A program made the translations under genes and the position numbers. From UBA5796 sp040752455 (lineage in GTDB: Bacteria > Chloroflexota > Anaerolineae > Anaerolineales > Villigracilaceae), in the NCBI GenBank assembly GCA_049324115.1, contig JBMOMN010000019.1, positions 1 to 64,000 of the forward strand: a stretch of DNA of 64,000 nt, written 5' to 3'. Positions within the stretch are counted from its first letter, which is position 1; each line of letters opens with the position of its first letter. The notes under the pieces were generated by a model. It searched no databases. It worked only from the letters and a program-made list of their open reading frames with translations, and had not been told where the DNA came from. Of this stretch, positions 16,961 to 25,730 are shown one piece after another.

Positions 16961-18007
16961 TCAGAGGTCCTTGATAAACAGCTCGAACAGGGGGCTGAAG
17001 CAGGTGTTGGCGTGGCGTGTGAGCAGGCCCTTGGCGTGCAGGATTTTGAGCGTTGGCTGGGGCAGGTCGGTGCTTCCCCGGACGAAGGCCGACAGTCCGG
17101 CTCTTTCCTCGTCCGTCAGGCCGTCCCAGATCTTGCGGCACTCCTCGGCGACGGATTCCTGTCGGGCGAACCATTCGATCTCATCGAGGCGATTGTTCGA
17201 GGCAGGGTTTTCGATGACCGTGCTCAAAAGGGCCTGGACAAGTCCCGGGTGCCCGCCGCTGGTGGCTGCGATCCAGTTTTGTATTTCGGGTTGGATGTTT
17301 TGCCTGCGCCTCTCCGCGATCTGGCGGATGATTTCGAGGGTATCTTCGCGGGAGTAGGGGCCGATGCCGATCAGGTTCCGGGAGATGAGTTCGTAAAAAC
17401 TTTCCACGTCGCTCTTTTTGCGCAAAAATACCGGCAGGTTTCGCAGGAACAAGGCATAGCAAAGATAGGGCTTGTTGGCGTCCCGGATGGCGCGCAGGAT
17501 GGCAAAGATTTCGCGGCGGGCGCTGCGGTAGGTCTCGTCGAACTCGTCGAAGAAGAAGCAAATTTTAAAGTCATGGATCTGGCAGACCCTGATCACTTCC
17601 AGTTCGAGCAGCCTGACCGCCAGGAGGGGGTCACGGCTCTGGATAACCTGGGAGGCGATGCCCGTCATTTGTTCCAAGTCCTGTTTCAGCTCCGGTTTTT
17701 CATCGGTTTTTTGTTTGCTGAATTCGAGCAGGAGCGAACTGAGCATCAATTCGAAGAAGTCGAAGATTTCATCTTTCGTTGCCACGAGCCGGTTCAAATC
17801 AACCCGCACGATGGCGGTCTGCGCAGATTTATCCTTGAGATAGTAATCTTTCACGCCAGGCTTTTCCAGGAAATCGAGCAGGCGTGTCTTGCCTATGCTG
17901 GGTGCGCCGACGATGTAAAAGGATTCGGTGCTTTGGATGTAGTCGAAAAGTTTCGACACAACTTCATGGCGGTATGACATTGAGACATTTGGGGCAGTTG
18001 CAGACAT
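16961..18007 (-). CDS. AAA/STAND-like P-loop ATPase of the regulatory operon
   Basis: A 348-residue ATPase. Walker A GAPSIGKT is at 34-41 and Walker B FFFDEFD at 151-157, with a sensor-like FLRNLP stretch afterwards. It then has an ISGGHPGL-type helical segment (ATSGGHPGLVQALL), which is typical of STAND/AAA regulators of the AAA-16/AAA-35 type, and a C-terminal winged helix (about 290-348). No effector domain is attached. I chose the ATG at 18007 because the sequence upstream overlaps the end of the previous gene; the ATG at 18016 is also possible. It lies 20 bases after the receiver-kinase gene. Probable role: an ATP-driven signalling or assembly switch. Confidence 0.75.
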   Translation of the reverse strand: MSATAPNVSMSYRHEVVSKLFDYIQSTESFYIVGAPSIGKTRLLDFLEKPGVKDYYLKDKSAQTAIVRVDLNRLVATKDEIFDFFELMLSSLLLEFSKQKTDEKPELKQDLEQMTGIASQVIQSRDPLLAVRLLELEVIRVCQIHDFKICFFFDEFDETYRSARREIFAILRAIRDANKPYLCYALFLRNLPVFLRKKSDVESFYELISRNLIGIGPYSREDTLEIIRQIAERRRQNIQPEIQNWIAATSGGHPGLVQALLSTVIENPASNNRLDEIEWFARQESVAEECRKIWDGLTDEERAGLSAFVRGSTDLPQPTLKILHAKGLLTRHANTCFSPLFELFIKDL

Positions 18008-18027
18008 GATTTCCATCCTGTTTCGGG

Positions 18028-19680
18028 TTACAAATCTTTCCATTGTTCGGGCGGCCAGGGTTCGTCCCAATGGTCGAGGCGGTGACATATAACGCTGGCG
18101 AGCATCAGGGCGCGGTGCTGGCTTTTGAGTTCGCTTTCACTGGCGTCTTCTTTGATGATTGTAGCACGAAAGAGGGTATTGAAGAGCAGGCCGACAAGGT
18201 ACTGCCGCGCTTCGGTGATGCCGGTGCATTTGCGCGCCAGCGAGCGGAGCTTGGAGATGGTCTGGACGAGCTTCGACATGTCCGAACTGTCCCGGTCGAA
18301 GCCATCGCCGAGGTGGCCGATCTCCTTCGGCGCGGATACGGCCAGGCACAGGCGGAAATATTGCGGGAATCCCTCGTTCACAGAAAGCATCCGGTTGATC
18401 AGGTCCGATTCGAGTTCGATAAAGTCTTGCAGGGCGTGGCCCTCGCCGCTGCGCTCGAAGTCAATCACCCAGGCGTTGTGACTATCGTCAATCAGCAGGT
18501 TGGCGGCGTGCAGGTCCCCGTGGGTGACGGCGACGGACGTTTGGGAGACGAGCCCGACCTCGCCGGGATCGGCGAGGATATTACGCCGGAACCAGGCGAT
18601 CGGGTCGGACGCCCCGGCCTGTTGCCAGCGCTCGACGCCCATCACCTGCCCGGGGTCCGGCGCCCGGAAATTTTCCACGCGCTTGATCCAGTCCTCCTCC
18701 CAGACCTGGCAGTACAGGTCGAGCAGCGGGATTTTTTCGACTCGCCGCGCCTTTTCATAATGGGAGGCCCAGGTGTGGTGGAAGAATCGTTCGAGGGTTT
18801 TGTTGATGACGCCTTGCGGCTGGTTTTTGTAGAAGTGTTCGAAAGTTTCTTCGATATTGCCGCTGTATGAAAATTTGATCCCGCCGATGTCCCATAGTGT
18901 TTCGAATTTTTCGAAATCCGGCGCGGACAGGCTGCCCAGCCGTTTGTGAATATGTTTGTTATAACGCTCGACCTCAGTTTCGATCTTGCGGACCCGCGCC
19001 AGTTTGAGGATCACGGGCTGCAAGTCGTCCTCGAAGACTTTCACGATCACCGAACGGGGCCGCGGCACCTGGGCAAACCCGGACGTGATCTTGGCGGGGT
19101 TCATTTTTTCGAGCCGGATGCTCCGGGCTTCGGGAAAGAGCCGGGCCAGGATGTCGAGCAACTGGTCGCGGCATGGGGCGGGGACGGCCTCCTCGAACAT
19201 GGTTTCAGCCAGAGGCAGGATGATCTCAGCCGGACCGATCTGCAGGCCGCGCTCCCTGGCGCAATACTTGATGGCTACCCTTTTCAGTTTTTCATAAATA
19301 TCCTCGGTCGGGCCGCCTTTGATGATGAAGTCGGCTACATTCCTGTTCTGGATGTTTTCCACAGCTATCGGCACAGAGGCGAAACCGGTGATAATTATGG
19401 TAACGGTGGGCTTGATCTGGCGGGCAAGCTCCAACCCGCTTTGGTCGTCGGTGTCGAAATCGTCTATCAGGCGCAGGTCCACCAGGGCAAGCTGGCAGCG
19501 ATGGACGCGGGCTTTTTCCCTGGCATCCTGCAAAAGCGCCTGTCCGCTGCCTTCGGCTGCGACCGGCTGGAATCCCCATAGTTCGAGCAGGTCCTTGTAG
19601 ATTTTGGTGGTGTCGGCATCGTTGTCCACGACCAGGATCCGGGGCGGGGTGGAGAAGATTTCCGAGAAATCAAGGGTCAT
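18028..19680 (-). CDS. Response-regulator receiver fused to APH/choline-kinase-like domain
   Basis: A 550-residue two-part protein. Residues about 12-135 are a receiver domain with phospho-accepting Asp68 (LALVDLRL), Thr98 and Lys121 (DFIIKGG). Residues about 190-540 form an aminoglycoside-phosphotransferase/choline-kinase-like fold: VTHGDLHAANLLID (385-398) is the catalytic loop and VIDFERSGEGHALQDFIELE (from 405) the metal-binding DFE motif; a VILKLAR strand may give the ATP-binding lysine. A small-molecule or protein kinase switched by phosphorylation is the natural reading. Fusions of this sort are rare. It sits between the multi-GAF kinase (32-base gap) and the ATPase gene. AAAGGA precedes the ATG. 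Confidence 0.8.
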   Translation of the reverse strand: MTLDFSEIFSTPPRILVVDNDADTTKIYKDLLELWGFQPVAAEGSGQALLQDAREKARVHRCQLALVDLRLIDDFDTDDQSGLELARQIKPTVTIIITGFASVPIAVENIQNRNVADFIIKGGPTEDIYEKLKRVAIKYCARERGLQIGPAEIILPLAETMFEEAVPAPCRDQLLDILARLFPEARSIRLEKMNPAKITSGFAQVPRPRSVIVKVFEDDLQPVILKLARVRKIETEVERYNKHIHKRLGSLSAPDFEKFETLWDIGGIKFSYSGNIEETFEHFYKNQPQGVINKTLERFFHHTWASHYEKARRVEKIPLLDLYCQVWEEDWIKRVENFRAPDPGQVMGVERWQQAGASDPIAWFRRNILADPGEVGLVSQTSVAVTHGDLHAANLLIDDSHNAWVIDFERSGEGHALQDFIELESDLINRMLSVNEGFPQYFRLCLAVSAPKEIGHLGDGFDRDSSDMSKLVQTISKLRSLARKCTGITEARQYLVGLLFNTLFRATIIKEDASESELKSQHRALMLASVICHRLDHWDEPWPPEQWKDL

Positions 19681-19712
19681 GATTTTCCTTTCGATCCAAA
19701 TTTAATTTGATT

Positions 19713-22700
19713 TCAATCCGTCTCGGAAACGCGGATCGCATCCATGACGGGCAGTGTAATGGAGAATGTCGCTCCTTCGCCGGGATTGGACGCGGCCAGT
19801 TTGATCGAGCCGTCCATGGTTTCGATCAGGTGACGGGTAATGATCAGCCCATACCCGCCGCCCTGTTCCTTGGTGCTGGCCTGGACCTGGAAGATGCGCG
19901 CCCGGACCTTATCATCCACCCCTGGACCAAAATCCCTGAAAAGGATTTCCACCTGGGAGCCTTCGACCGGCCGCGTGGTCACCAGGATTTTCTTCGTATC
20001 AGAATCTTTCATCGCTCGGGCGGCATTGCGGACGAGATGGCGGAGGACGCGCTTGAGTTCTTGCGGGTTGGCCCGGATCGAGATCCCCGGCGCGTTCAGG
20101 CTCAATTCCAGGGATATGCCCCGGTCCCCGACCAGTTCCGTCACAAAGGTCGTCAGGGCCGGGTCGAGCGGGACGGCGTGCCTGGTCCGGTCGCTCCATG
20201 GACCCACCCCCGAGAGCACCCGGGCGCTTTTGTCTATCAGCCGGGTGTATTCCTGTATTTTGGGGTTCCCTGAAGCAACAGCATTGACCAGGTAAGCCAG
20301 GTTGCGGATCTGCCCGACCTCGTTGTTGACATCGTGGGCCAGGTCAGCGGCCCAGGCGGTCATGGCCGCAATGGTTGATAAAAAGACCAGGCGCTCCTTT
20401 TCCTGGGCGCGCTCGATGGACAGGCTGAGCTGCCGGGCGACAGTTTCGACCAGGGCGATATCGTCACTTTCGAAGGCGCTCTGGCTGCGTTCGAGGGCCA
20501 GGATTCCCAACAGGTCGCCGTTGGTTTTCATCAGGCTGACGCATAACTCCGATCGGGTCCCGGGGTTGAGCGCCAGATATTCCGGGTCCTGGCCGACATC
20601 CGGCGCGTGGTGACGTTCGACGGTTTTGCTCGAGAGAGCCTTCCGGGCGACTTTACAGGCAATCGAGCCTTTTTCGATCCTGTCGAGTGAAAACGATTGG
20701 CGGTTCTTGTATTCGGGATTCCTGATCGAGTAGTATTTCAGGGTTGCCGGGGCAAATTTCAGGGCATTGTCATCCCTGTCGTAGAGCAGCACGCACAGGG
20801 TCGTGTGCGGGAAAATGTTCTGCAATTGGGACAGGACGTTCGACAGGATATTTTCCAAATCCAGGTCCGCGCCGACCGTCTCGGAGGTCTCCAGGGCGGT
20901 CATCAGCCGGGCGCGCTGGCGGTTTTCGTCCAGGCGGCGGGTGTTGGCGATGGCGATGGCCGCCAGGCTGGCAAAGGATTTTGCGTGGTGGATGGCCGTT
21001 TCATTGAACTCCCTCGGTTTGCGATAGTCGAGGTAGAGAATGCCGAGCGATTCGTTGTTGAACGGGTCGCGCACGGCCACACCGATCAGCGCCTTGACGC
21101 CCTCCTCCTTGACAAAATGGTGCTCGGACAAGCGCAGTTTCCCGATGCTTTTGTCATCCTTGTCCACATCTTGGACGACCAGCGTGCCCCGTTTAATCAC
21201 TCTCATTGAAATGCCCCCAACCCGGGGCTGGGTCGCGATCAGGGTTTCGACCGGTGAATTCAATCTCCCGTCGTAGCCGAAGTTGTCCAGATCGAGTTCG
21301 AGCTGGTGGGGAGTTCTTCCCGTAATGGGATATATGATCGCCCAGTCGGCTTCGCTGGTGCGCCGGGCGGCCTGGCAGATACGGGTTATCGTGTCCCGCA
21401 GCACCTGGTAGCTCGCCCCGGCGGTGATTTTGTAAGTCGCGTCCAGCAAGTCTTCGCTCTTTTTGCCCTGCCGGATGATCTCCCAAACCAGCCCGGCGTT
21501 ATCGAGAAGGGTCTGCAAGCGGCTCAGGGATTTGTCGGTCAGCGGCTGGCGGTTGTGTTTGTTGTCCACGATGACCATGCCCAGGGCCTTGTTGCCGGCA
21601 CGCAGCGGCATTACGGCGCAGGCCGACAGGGAAAACGCTTCCAGGATCTGGCGCGGGATCGCCTCGGCCAATTCACCTTCGCCGACGGTTTTGACCTGCC
21701 CGTCGAAAACGGAATTGATGGCATCATTGCCGTTATCGAGCGGGATTTCCACCTCCCCGGCCTTCGTGTGGAACGGCGTCAGGCGCATCCGTTTCGTGCC
21801 GAGGGTTTTGAGGAACGCGTCGAAATCGTAGTTCCGCTTCCGGTCCCGCTTCCAATCCCGGACGGCTTCCTCCCGCTCCTCGGTGCCGATACCGGCCTGG
21901 CCTTTCAGGATGCGGTGGTTGTCCCGGATGAGGAACAACAGGGCGCGGTTGAATCCCAGCCCGAATTCGGCCGTGGCAAGGGTCAGGACGGTCAGCCAGA
22001 ATTCGTTCTCGTCCTTCTGGGCGATCCGCAGCATTTCGACGCTGGCCCGGTTCAGCAACTGGACCCTCCGGGCGTCTTCGGCTTCCTCGGCTGCATACTT
22101 GCTGATCTGGATCGCGCCCGCAACCTGGTCGGCGGCCGCGGCCAGGATATTTTTGTCCCGTTCCGGGAATTTTTTCCCCACGTATCGCTTGATGACGATG
22201 CCGCCGATGGTCTTTTCGCTCACCCGCAGGGGCGCGCCCAGCCAGCAGATGGGCGCCGGCCCGCCGAGGTCCAGGCGGTGCTCCCGGATGAACCCGGAGA
22301 GGTCCCCGGGGATGTAAATTTCCCGCCCCTGGCGGAGCATGTATTCCTCCAGTCCGTTCCCGGGTTGCCGCGGCCGTACTTTTTTCGGGATGTTGTTTTC
22401 GTAATGCAGGGCAAAATTCAACTCGTTTTTTTCTTCGTTGTACAGGAAAATGGAAAAGTTGGATACATCCAGCAGGTCTCCCAGCTGCTTGCGGATCCTT
22501 TCGAGCAATTGGGACAGGTCCTGGGTCGCGGCGCTGGCGCTGACCTGCCGCCCGATCTCCCCGATGATCTCGGTTTCCTTGAGAGTGCGTTCAGCGCTCC
22601 CGTGCAGGCTGGAGTTTTCCAGGACGACCGAGACCTGGCGGGCAAAAAAGTTGAGCAGGTCAAGTTCGAAGGGCCTCGGGCCGCGCTCCAGGGTCCCGTA

Positions 22701-23504
22701 GTCGAGGGTGAGACAGCCAAGCAGTTCGTCCCGGCTCCAGAGCGGCAGGACCACCCAGGCGGCGATGGGTGGTGTGAGTTCGCCGAAGAGCCGGAAGATG
22801 CCGTCCGTTTCGGATGGCTGGACCAGGGATACGTCATGCGATTTCAGGTGCGCCGCAAGCGACCCCAGATCTGCCATCCTGAACATCTGCCCTGAAAATT
22901 TGGAAAGGCAGCCCTGTCCCTTGCAACCGATCCCGAGCAGGGAATCCCTCTGCGGTGAGGCGTCTTCCCGCCTCGGGACCCAGAACAGGTGCGCTCGCGC
23001 AAATCCAAGTTTTATGGAATGTTTCAGGACGATCCTGGCGACCCTGGAGAAGTCCTTTTCGTGAAGGGCGCTCTCAGTCATCTCGATGAATATTTTTTGC
23101 CAGCGTTGCTCGACCTCCTGCTGGCGTTTCTGGACGAGGGCGTTGACGACGAACAGCAGTTCCTCCCGCTGGATGGGCTTGGTCATATAACGCAATGCCC
23201 CGGCTTTGTAAGCCAGGATGCCGTCTTCGGGATCCTCGAAGCCGGTGAAGATGATGGCCTCTGCCTCCGGGTTGAGCTTCTGCAATTCGAGCATGGCCTG
23301 GATGCCGTCTTTTTCGTCCCTCAGGCGCATGTCAATCAAAAGGATTTCGAATGGTTTGCCCCGCTGACCGGCGGCCTGCGCTTTTTGGAGCGCATCTTCC
23401 AGCCGCAGGCAGACCTCGGGCGTGAACCTGCTTTCGCTTTCGAGGATGCTCTTGATCGAGTTTGCAACGTGAATGTCGTCGTCCAGGATCAGTACACGGC
23501 ACAT
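19713..23504 (-). CDS. Receiver / multi-GAF / histidine kinase
   Basis: A 1263-residue cytosolic signalling protein with no membrane helix. An N-terminal receiver (3-125) has Asp58. About five GAF-like sensor domains follow (roughly 155-300, 330-480, 485-690, 695-870, 885-1050). The C-terminal kinase has a DLAHDVNNEVGQI dimerisation helix with the phospho-accepting His, then N-box RHLVRNAARAM, G1 RDFGPGVDD and G2 GGGYGLIITRHL. The order receiver-first and kinase-last is the reverse of most hybrid kinases. It may phosphorylate its own receiver or the two neighbouring receivers. It starts 9 bases after the S1-containing kinase gene. Confidence 0.88.
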   Translation of the reverse strand: MCRVLILDDDIHVANSIKSILESESRFTPEVCLRLEDALQKAQAAGQRGKPFEILLIDMRLRDEKDGIQAMLELQKLNPEAEAIIFTGFEDPEDGILAYKAGALRYMTKPIQREELLFVVNALVQKRQQEVEQRWQKIFIEMTESALHEKDFSRVARIVLKHSIKLGFARAHLFWVPRREDASPQRDSLLGIGCKGQGCLSKFSGQMFRMADLGSLAAHLKSHDVSLVQPSETDGIFRLFGELTPPIAAWVVLPLWSRDELLGCLTLDYGTLERGPRPFELDLLNFFARQVSVVLENSSLHGSAERTLKETEIIGEIGRQVSASAATQDLSQLLERIRKQLGDLLDVSNFSIFLYNEEKNELNFALHYENNIPKKVRPRQPGNGLEEYMLRQGREIYIPGDLSGFIREHRLDLGGPAPICWLGAPLRVSEKTIGGIVIKRYVGKKFPERDKNILAAAADQVAGAIQISKYAAEEAEDARRVQLLNRASVEMLRIAQKDENEFWLTVLTLATAEFGLGFNRALLFLIRDNHRILKGQAGIGTEEREEAVRDWKRDRKRNYDFDAFLKTLGTKRMRLTPFHTKAGEVEIPLDNGNDAINSVFDGQVKTVGEGELAEAIPRQILEAFSLSACAVMPLRAGNKALGMVIVDNKHNRQPLTDKSLSRLQTLLDNAGLVWEIIRQGKKSEDLLDATYKITAGASYQVLRDTITRICQAARRTSEADWAIIYPITGRTPHQLELDLDNFGYDGRLNSPVETLIATQPRVGGISMRVIKRGTLVVQDVDKDDKSIGKLRLSEHHFVKEEGVKALIGVAVRDPFNNESLGILYLDYRKPREFNETAIHHAKSFASLAAIAIANTRRLDENRQRARLMTALETSETVGADLDLENILSNVLSQLQNIFPHTTLCVLLYDRDDNALKFAPATLKYYSIRNPEYKNRQSFSLDRIEKGSIACKVARKALSSKTVERHHAPDVGQDPEYLALNPGTRSELCVSLMKTNGDLLGILALERSQSAFESDDIALVETVARQLSLSIERAQEKERLVFLSTIAAMTAWAADLAHDVNNEVGQIRNLAYLVNAVASGNPKIQEYTRLIDKSARVLSGVGPWSDRTRHAVPLDPALTTFVTELVGDRGISLELSLNAPGISIRANPQELKRVLRHLVRNAARAMKDSDTKKILVTTRPVEGSQVEILFRDFGPGVDDKVRARIFQVQASTKEQGGGYGLIITRHLIETMDGSIKLAASNPGEGATFSITLPVMDAIRVSETD

Positions 23505-23513
23505 AACAACCCC

Positions 23514-25730
23514 TTACAAGGTATATGGGATTTCGATGACGAAGGTCGTCCCGCTCAAGATAAAGCTGTCGCTCACGTAGATTTTGCCGCCCAGCTCCTC
23601 GATCAGCTTTTTGGACAGGTAAAGCCCGATCCCGCTGCCGTCGGCCCGGGTGGTGTATCCGGCCTCGAAGATTTTCTCCCACAGGTTGGCGTGGATGCCG
23701 GGGCCGTTGTCTTCGATGGAGACTCGGAAGATGCTCTTATGGGAAGTGCCCACCAACGTTTCGGTCCGAATATGGATCCAGCCACCGGTCTTCTGGCGGA
23801 ATTCTTCGATCTGCTGGATGGCATTGAGCATCACGTTGAGCAGCACCTGTTCGATGACCGCCCCCTGGTTGCGGATCACGTCCAATTTTTCAGGTTGGGT
23901 GAAAAACATTTTGACTTTGGCGCGGTCGCTCAAGTCCCGGAGCAGGCCAATCGTCTCGGAGATGATCTCATCCACCCGCAGGACTTCGTTCTTCCGCTGG
24001 GCCACGATATGGTTGAACATGCGGCTGCTGTTTGAAATCCGGTTTACATTTGTTTGAATTTCGTTCACTTCCTTCACGAGCAACCGGTTGATCATTTCCT
24101 TTGCAACCATCGGGGCAGGGTCGAGTTCTATTTTCTTGAGATTGGCAACAAGATTGCCGACATAAGCGGAAAGCGGGCCGATCAAATTGTTGATCTCATG
24201 CACCAGGGAGCGCGAGATGTGGCCGATCAGTGTGGTTCTCTGGATGTGGGAGGATTTCTCGTCGAAAAATTCCTGCTCCAGCAATGCCCCCAGCGCCAGG
24301 GCGGTCCCATCCGCATAAACTTTCTGTTCAGGCGTGATCTGTTTGTGGCGTTTGTGGACCAGGAACAGGGCGTATTCCAATTGCAAATTTGCCTGGATGG
24401 GTACGGCCAGGCAGGCGGTCAGCTCCGGGCAGAATTCGAGCAGGTACTTGAATTTATTGCGTTCCGATTCGGATATTGCGCCGGCGATCACGGCTTTTTT
24501 GCTTTCGGCCACGTCCCGGACGGGGCTGAAAACCAGGGAGGCCGTGGCGGTTTTGTCGCAGTAAATCTCCCCGGATTGATCGGCGATTGCCACCGTGCGG
24601 TGGTTGGGGTCGAGCGCAAAAAGGATCGCCCCGTCGAACTCCAGGTATTTCCGGCAGCGGGACAGAAGCTCGCGGACCGAACTCGTCGGCTTGAAGGTCG
24701 GGGCATCGGAAATGATCCTGGCAACCGGTTTGACTTCGCTGAGTTCGACCGGGGCCTCCGCCTCCTGGGAAAGGCCCCGACGCAGGACCCAGATCAGGTC
24801 GGCGGGCATGATCGGTTTGATCAGCAGTTCCGCGCCCAGGTTTTGCAGGGCGTCTATTTCCTCCATCATGGCGTCGGCCTTGGCCCAGTCGGTGGTAACG
24901 ATCACCCGTACCTGCGGCCATTTTTCGAAGATCACCCGCGCCAGTTCGTTCCCCTGGATACCAGGCAGGCAGACATCAATCAGCGCCAGGTCCGGTTGCG
25001 AGCCTTCGAGGTGATCGAGGGCCTTTTCAGCGGTTTCCGCCACATCCACGCTTTGGCCGATCCTTTGCAGCCAGTTCCGCACAGCCTCCGCCTGCGACGG
25101 TTCGTCCTCGACCAGCAGGATGTGGTTCTTGGAACCGTTGGAATCGGTGAAGGCCTCCAGAATGCCGTCGCCTTCGAGCCGGGAGGTGGGGCGGATCTGG
25201 ACGGTTGTATCGTGGTTGTCGGGATTGGGGGCCTGGGCCGGGGCCAGGGCGAGGCTGATCTTCCGCTCTTCATTTTCGATAGCCTTGACCCGGACCCGCA
25301 CGTGGTCGCCCGGCCAGAACAGGTCGAGCGGGGAAGCCTTTACCGAACCCGGCAATTGGGATTTGTGCAGCAGCCCGGTGATCCCCTCGTCAATTTCGAT
25401 GAATACCCCAAAGCTGACCACCCCGGCAACGATCCCGTCGAAAATCTCGTCTTTGCTGGCTTCTTCCGCGAAATCTTCCCAGGGATCCCTGACGGCCATC
25501 CGCAGGCTGAATTCACGGAACTGGCCTTTCCTGGCTGCGATGGGCGTCGCCTCGCCTCGCCACCCGACGGGGAAGTGGTCGCGCCAGTTCCGAACTTTTT
25601 CGGCGTCCCAGGAGGTTTCCCGGAAACGGACGATCCCGTGCCGGCCGTTCTCCAATTCCACGAAAAGCCCCAAAGGCAGGTGCTTGGTCACTTTGATTTG
25701 GACGGTCTGGCGTGGAATATTCTGGGTCAT
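23514..25730 (-). CDS. S1-domain / receiver / GAF / histidine kinase
   Basis: A 738-residue soluble kinase with an unusual N-terminus. About 8-80 and 95-163 look like two OB-fold S1 RNA-binding domains; the second is clear (DGIVAGVVSFGVFIEI, GITGLLHKSQL, GDHVRVRVKAI, KISLAL). A receiver (about 203-320) has Asp252, a GAF-like domain covers about 345-485, and the kinase core has His511 in SLVHEINNLIGPL with N-box NVMLNAIQQI, G1 EDNGPGI and G2 DGSGIGLYLSKKL. S1 domains normally bind RNA or ribosomes, so the kinase may sense RNA or sit on a nucleic acid; this is inference. Its ATG overlaps the stop of the upstream gene by 4 bases. Confidence 0.85.
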   Translation of the reverse strand: MTQNIPRQTVQIKVTKHLPLGLFVELENGRHGIVRFRETSWDAEKVRNWRDHFPVGWRGEATPIAARKGQFREFSLRMAVRDPWEDFAEEASKDEIFDGIVAGVVSFGVFIEIDEGITGLLHKSQLPGSVKASPLDLFWPGDHVRVRVKAIENEERKISLALAPAQAPNPDNHDTTVQIRPTSRLEGDGILEAFTDSNGSKNHILLVEDEPSQAEAVRNWLQRIGQSVDVAETAEKALDHLEGSQPDLALIDVCLPGIQGNELARVIFEKWPQVRVIVTTDWAKADAMMEEIDALQNLGAELLIKPIMPADLIWVLRRGLSQEAEAPVELSEVKPVARIISDAPTFKPTSSVRELLSRCRKYLEFDGAILFALDPNHRTVAIADQSGEIYCDKTATASLVFSPVRDVAESKKAVIAGAISESERNKFKYLLEFCPELTACLAVPIQANLQLEYALFLVHKRHKQITPEQKVYADGTALALGALLEQEFFDEKSSHIQRTTLIGHISRSLVHEINNLIGPLSAYVGNLVANLKKIELDPAPMVAKEMINRLLVKEVNEIQTNVNRISNSSRMFNHIVAQRKNEVLRVDEIISETIGLLRDLSDRAKVKMFFTQPEKLDVIRNQGAVIEQVLLNVMLNAIQQIEEFRQKTGGWIHIRTETLVGTSHKSIFRVSIEDNGPGIHANLWEKIFEAGYTTRADGSGIGLYLSKKLIEELGGKIYVSDSFILSGTTFVIEIPYTL

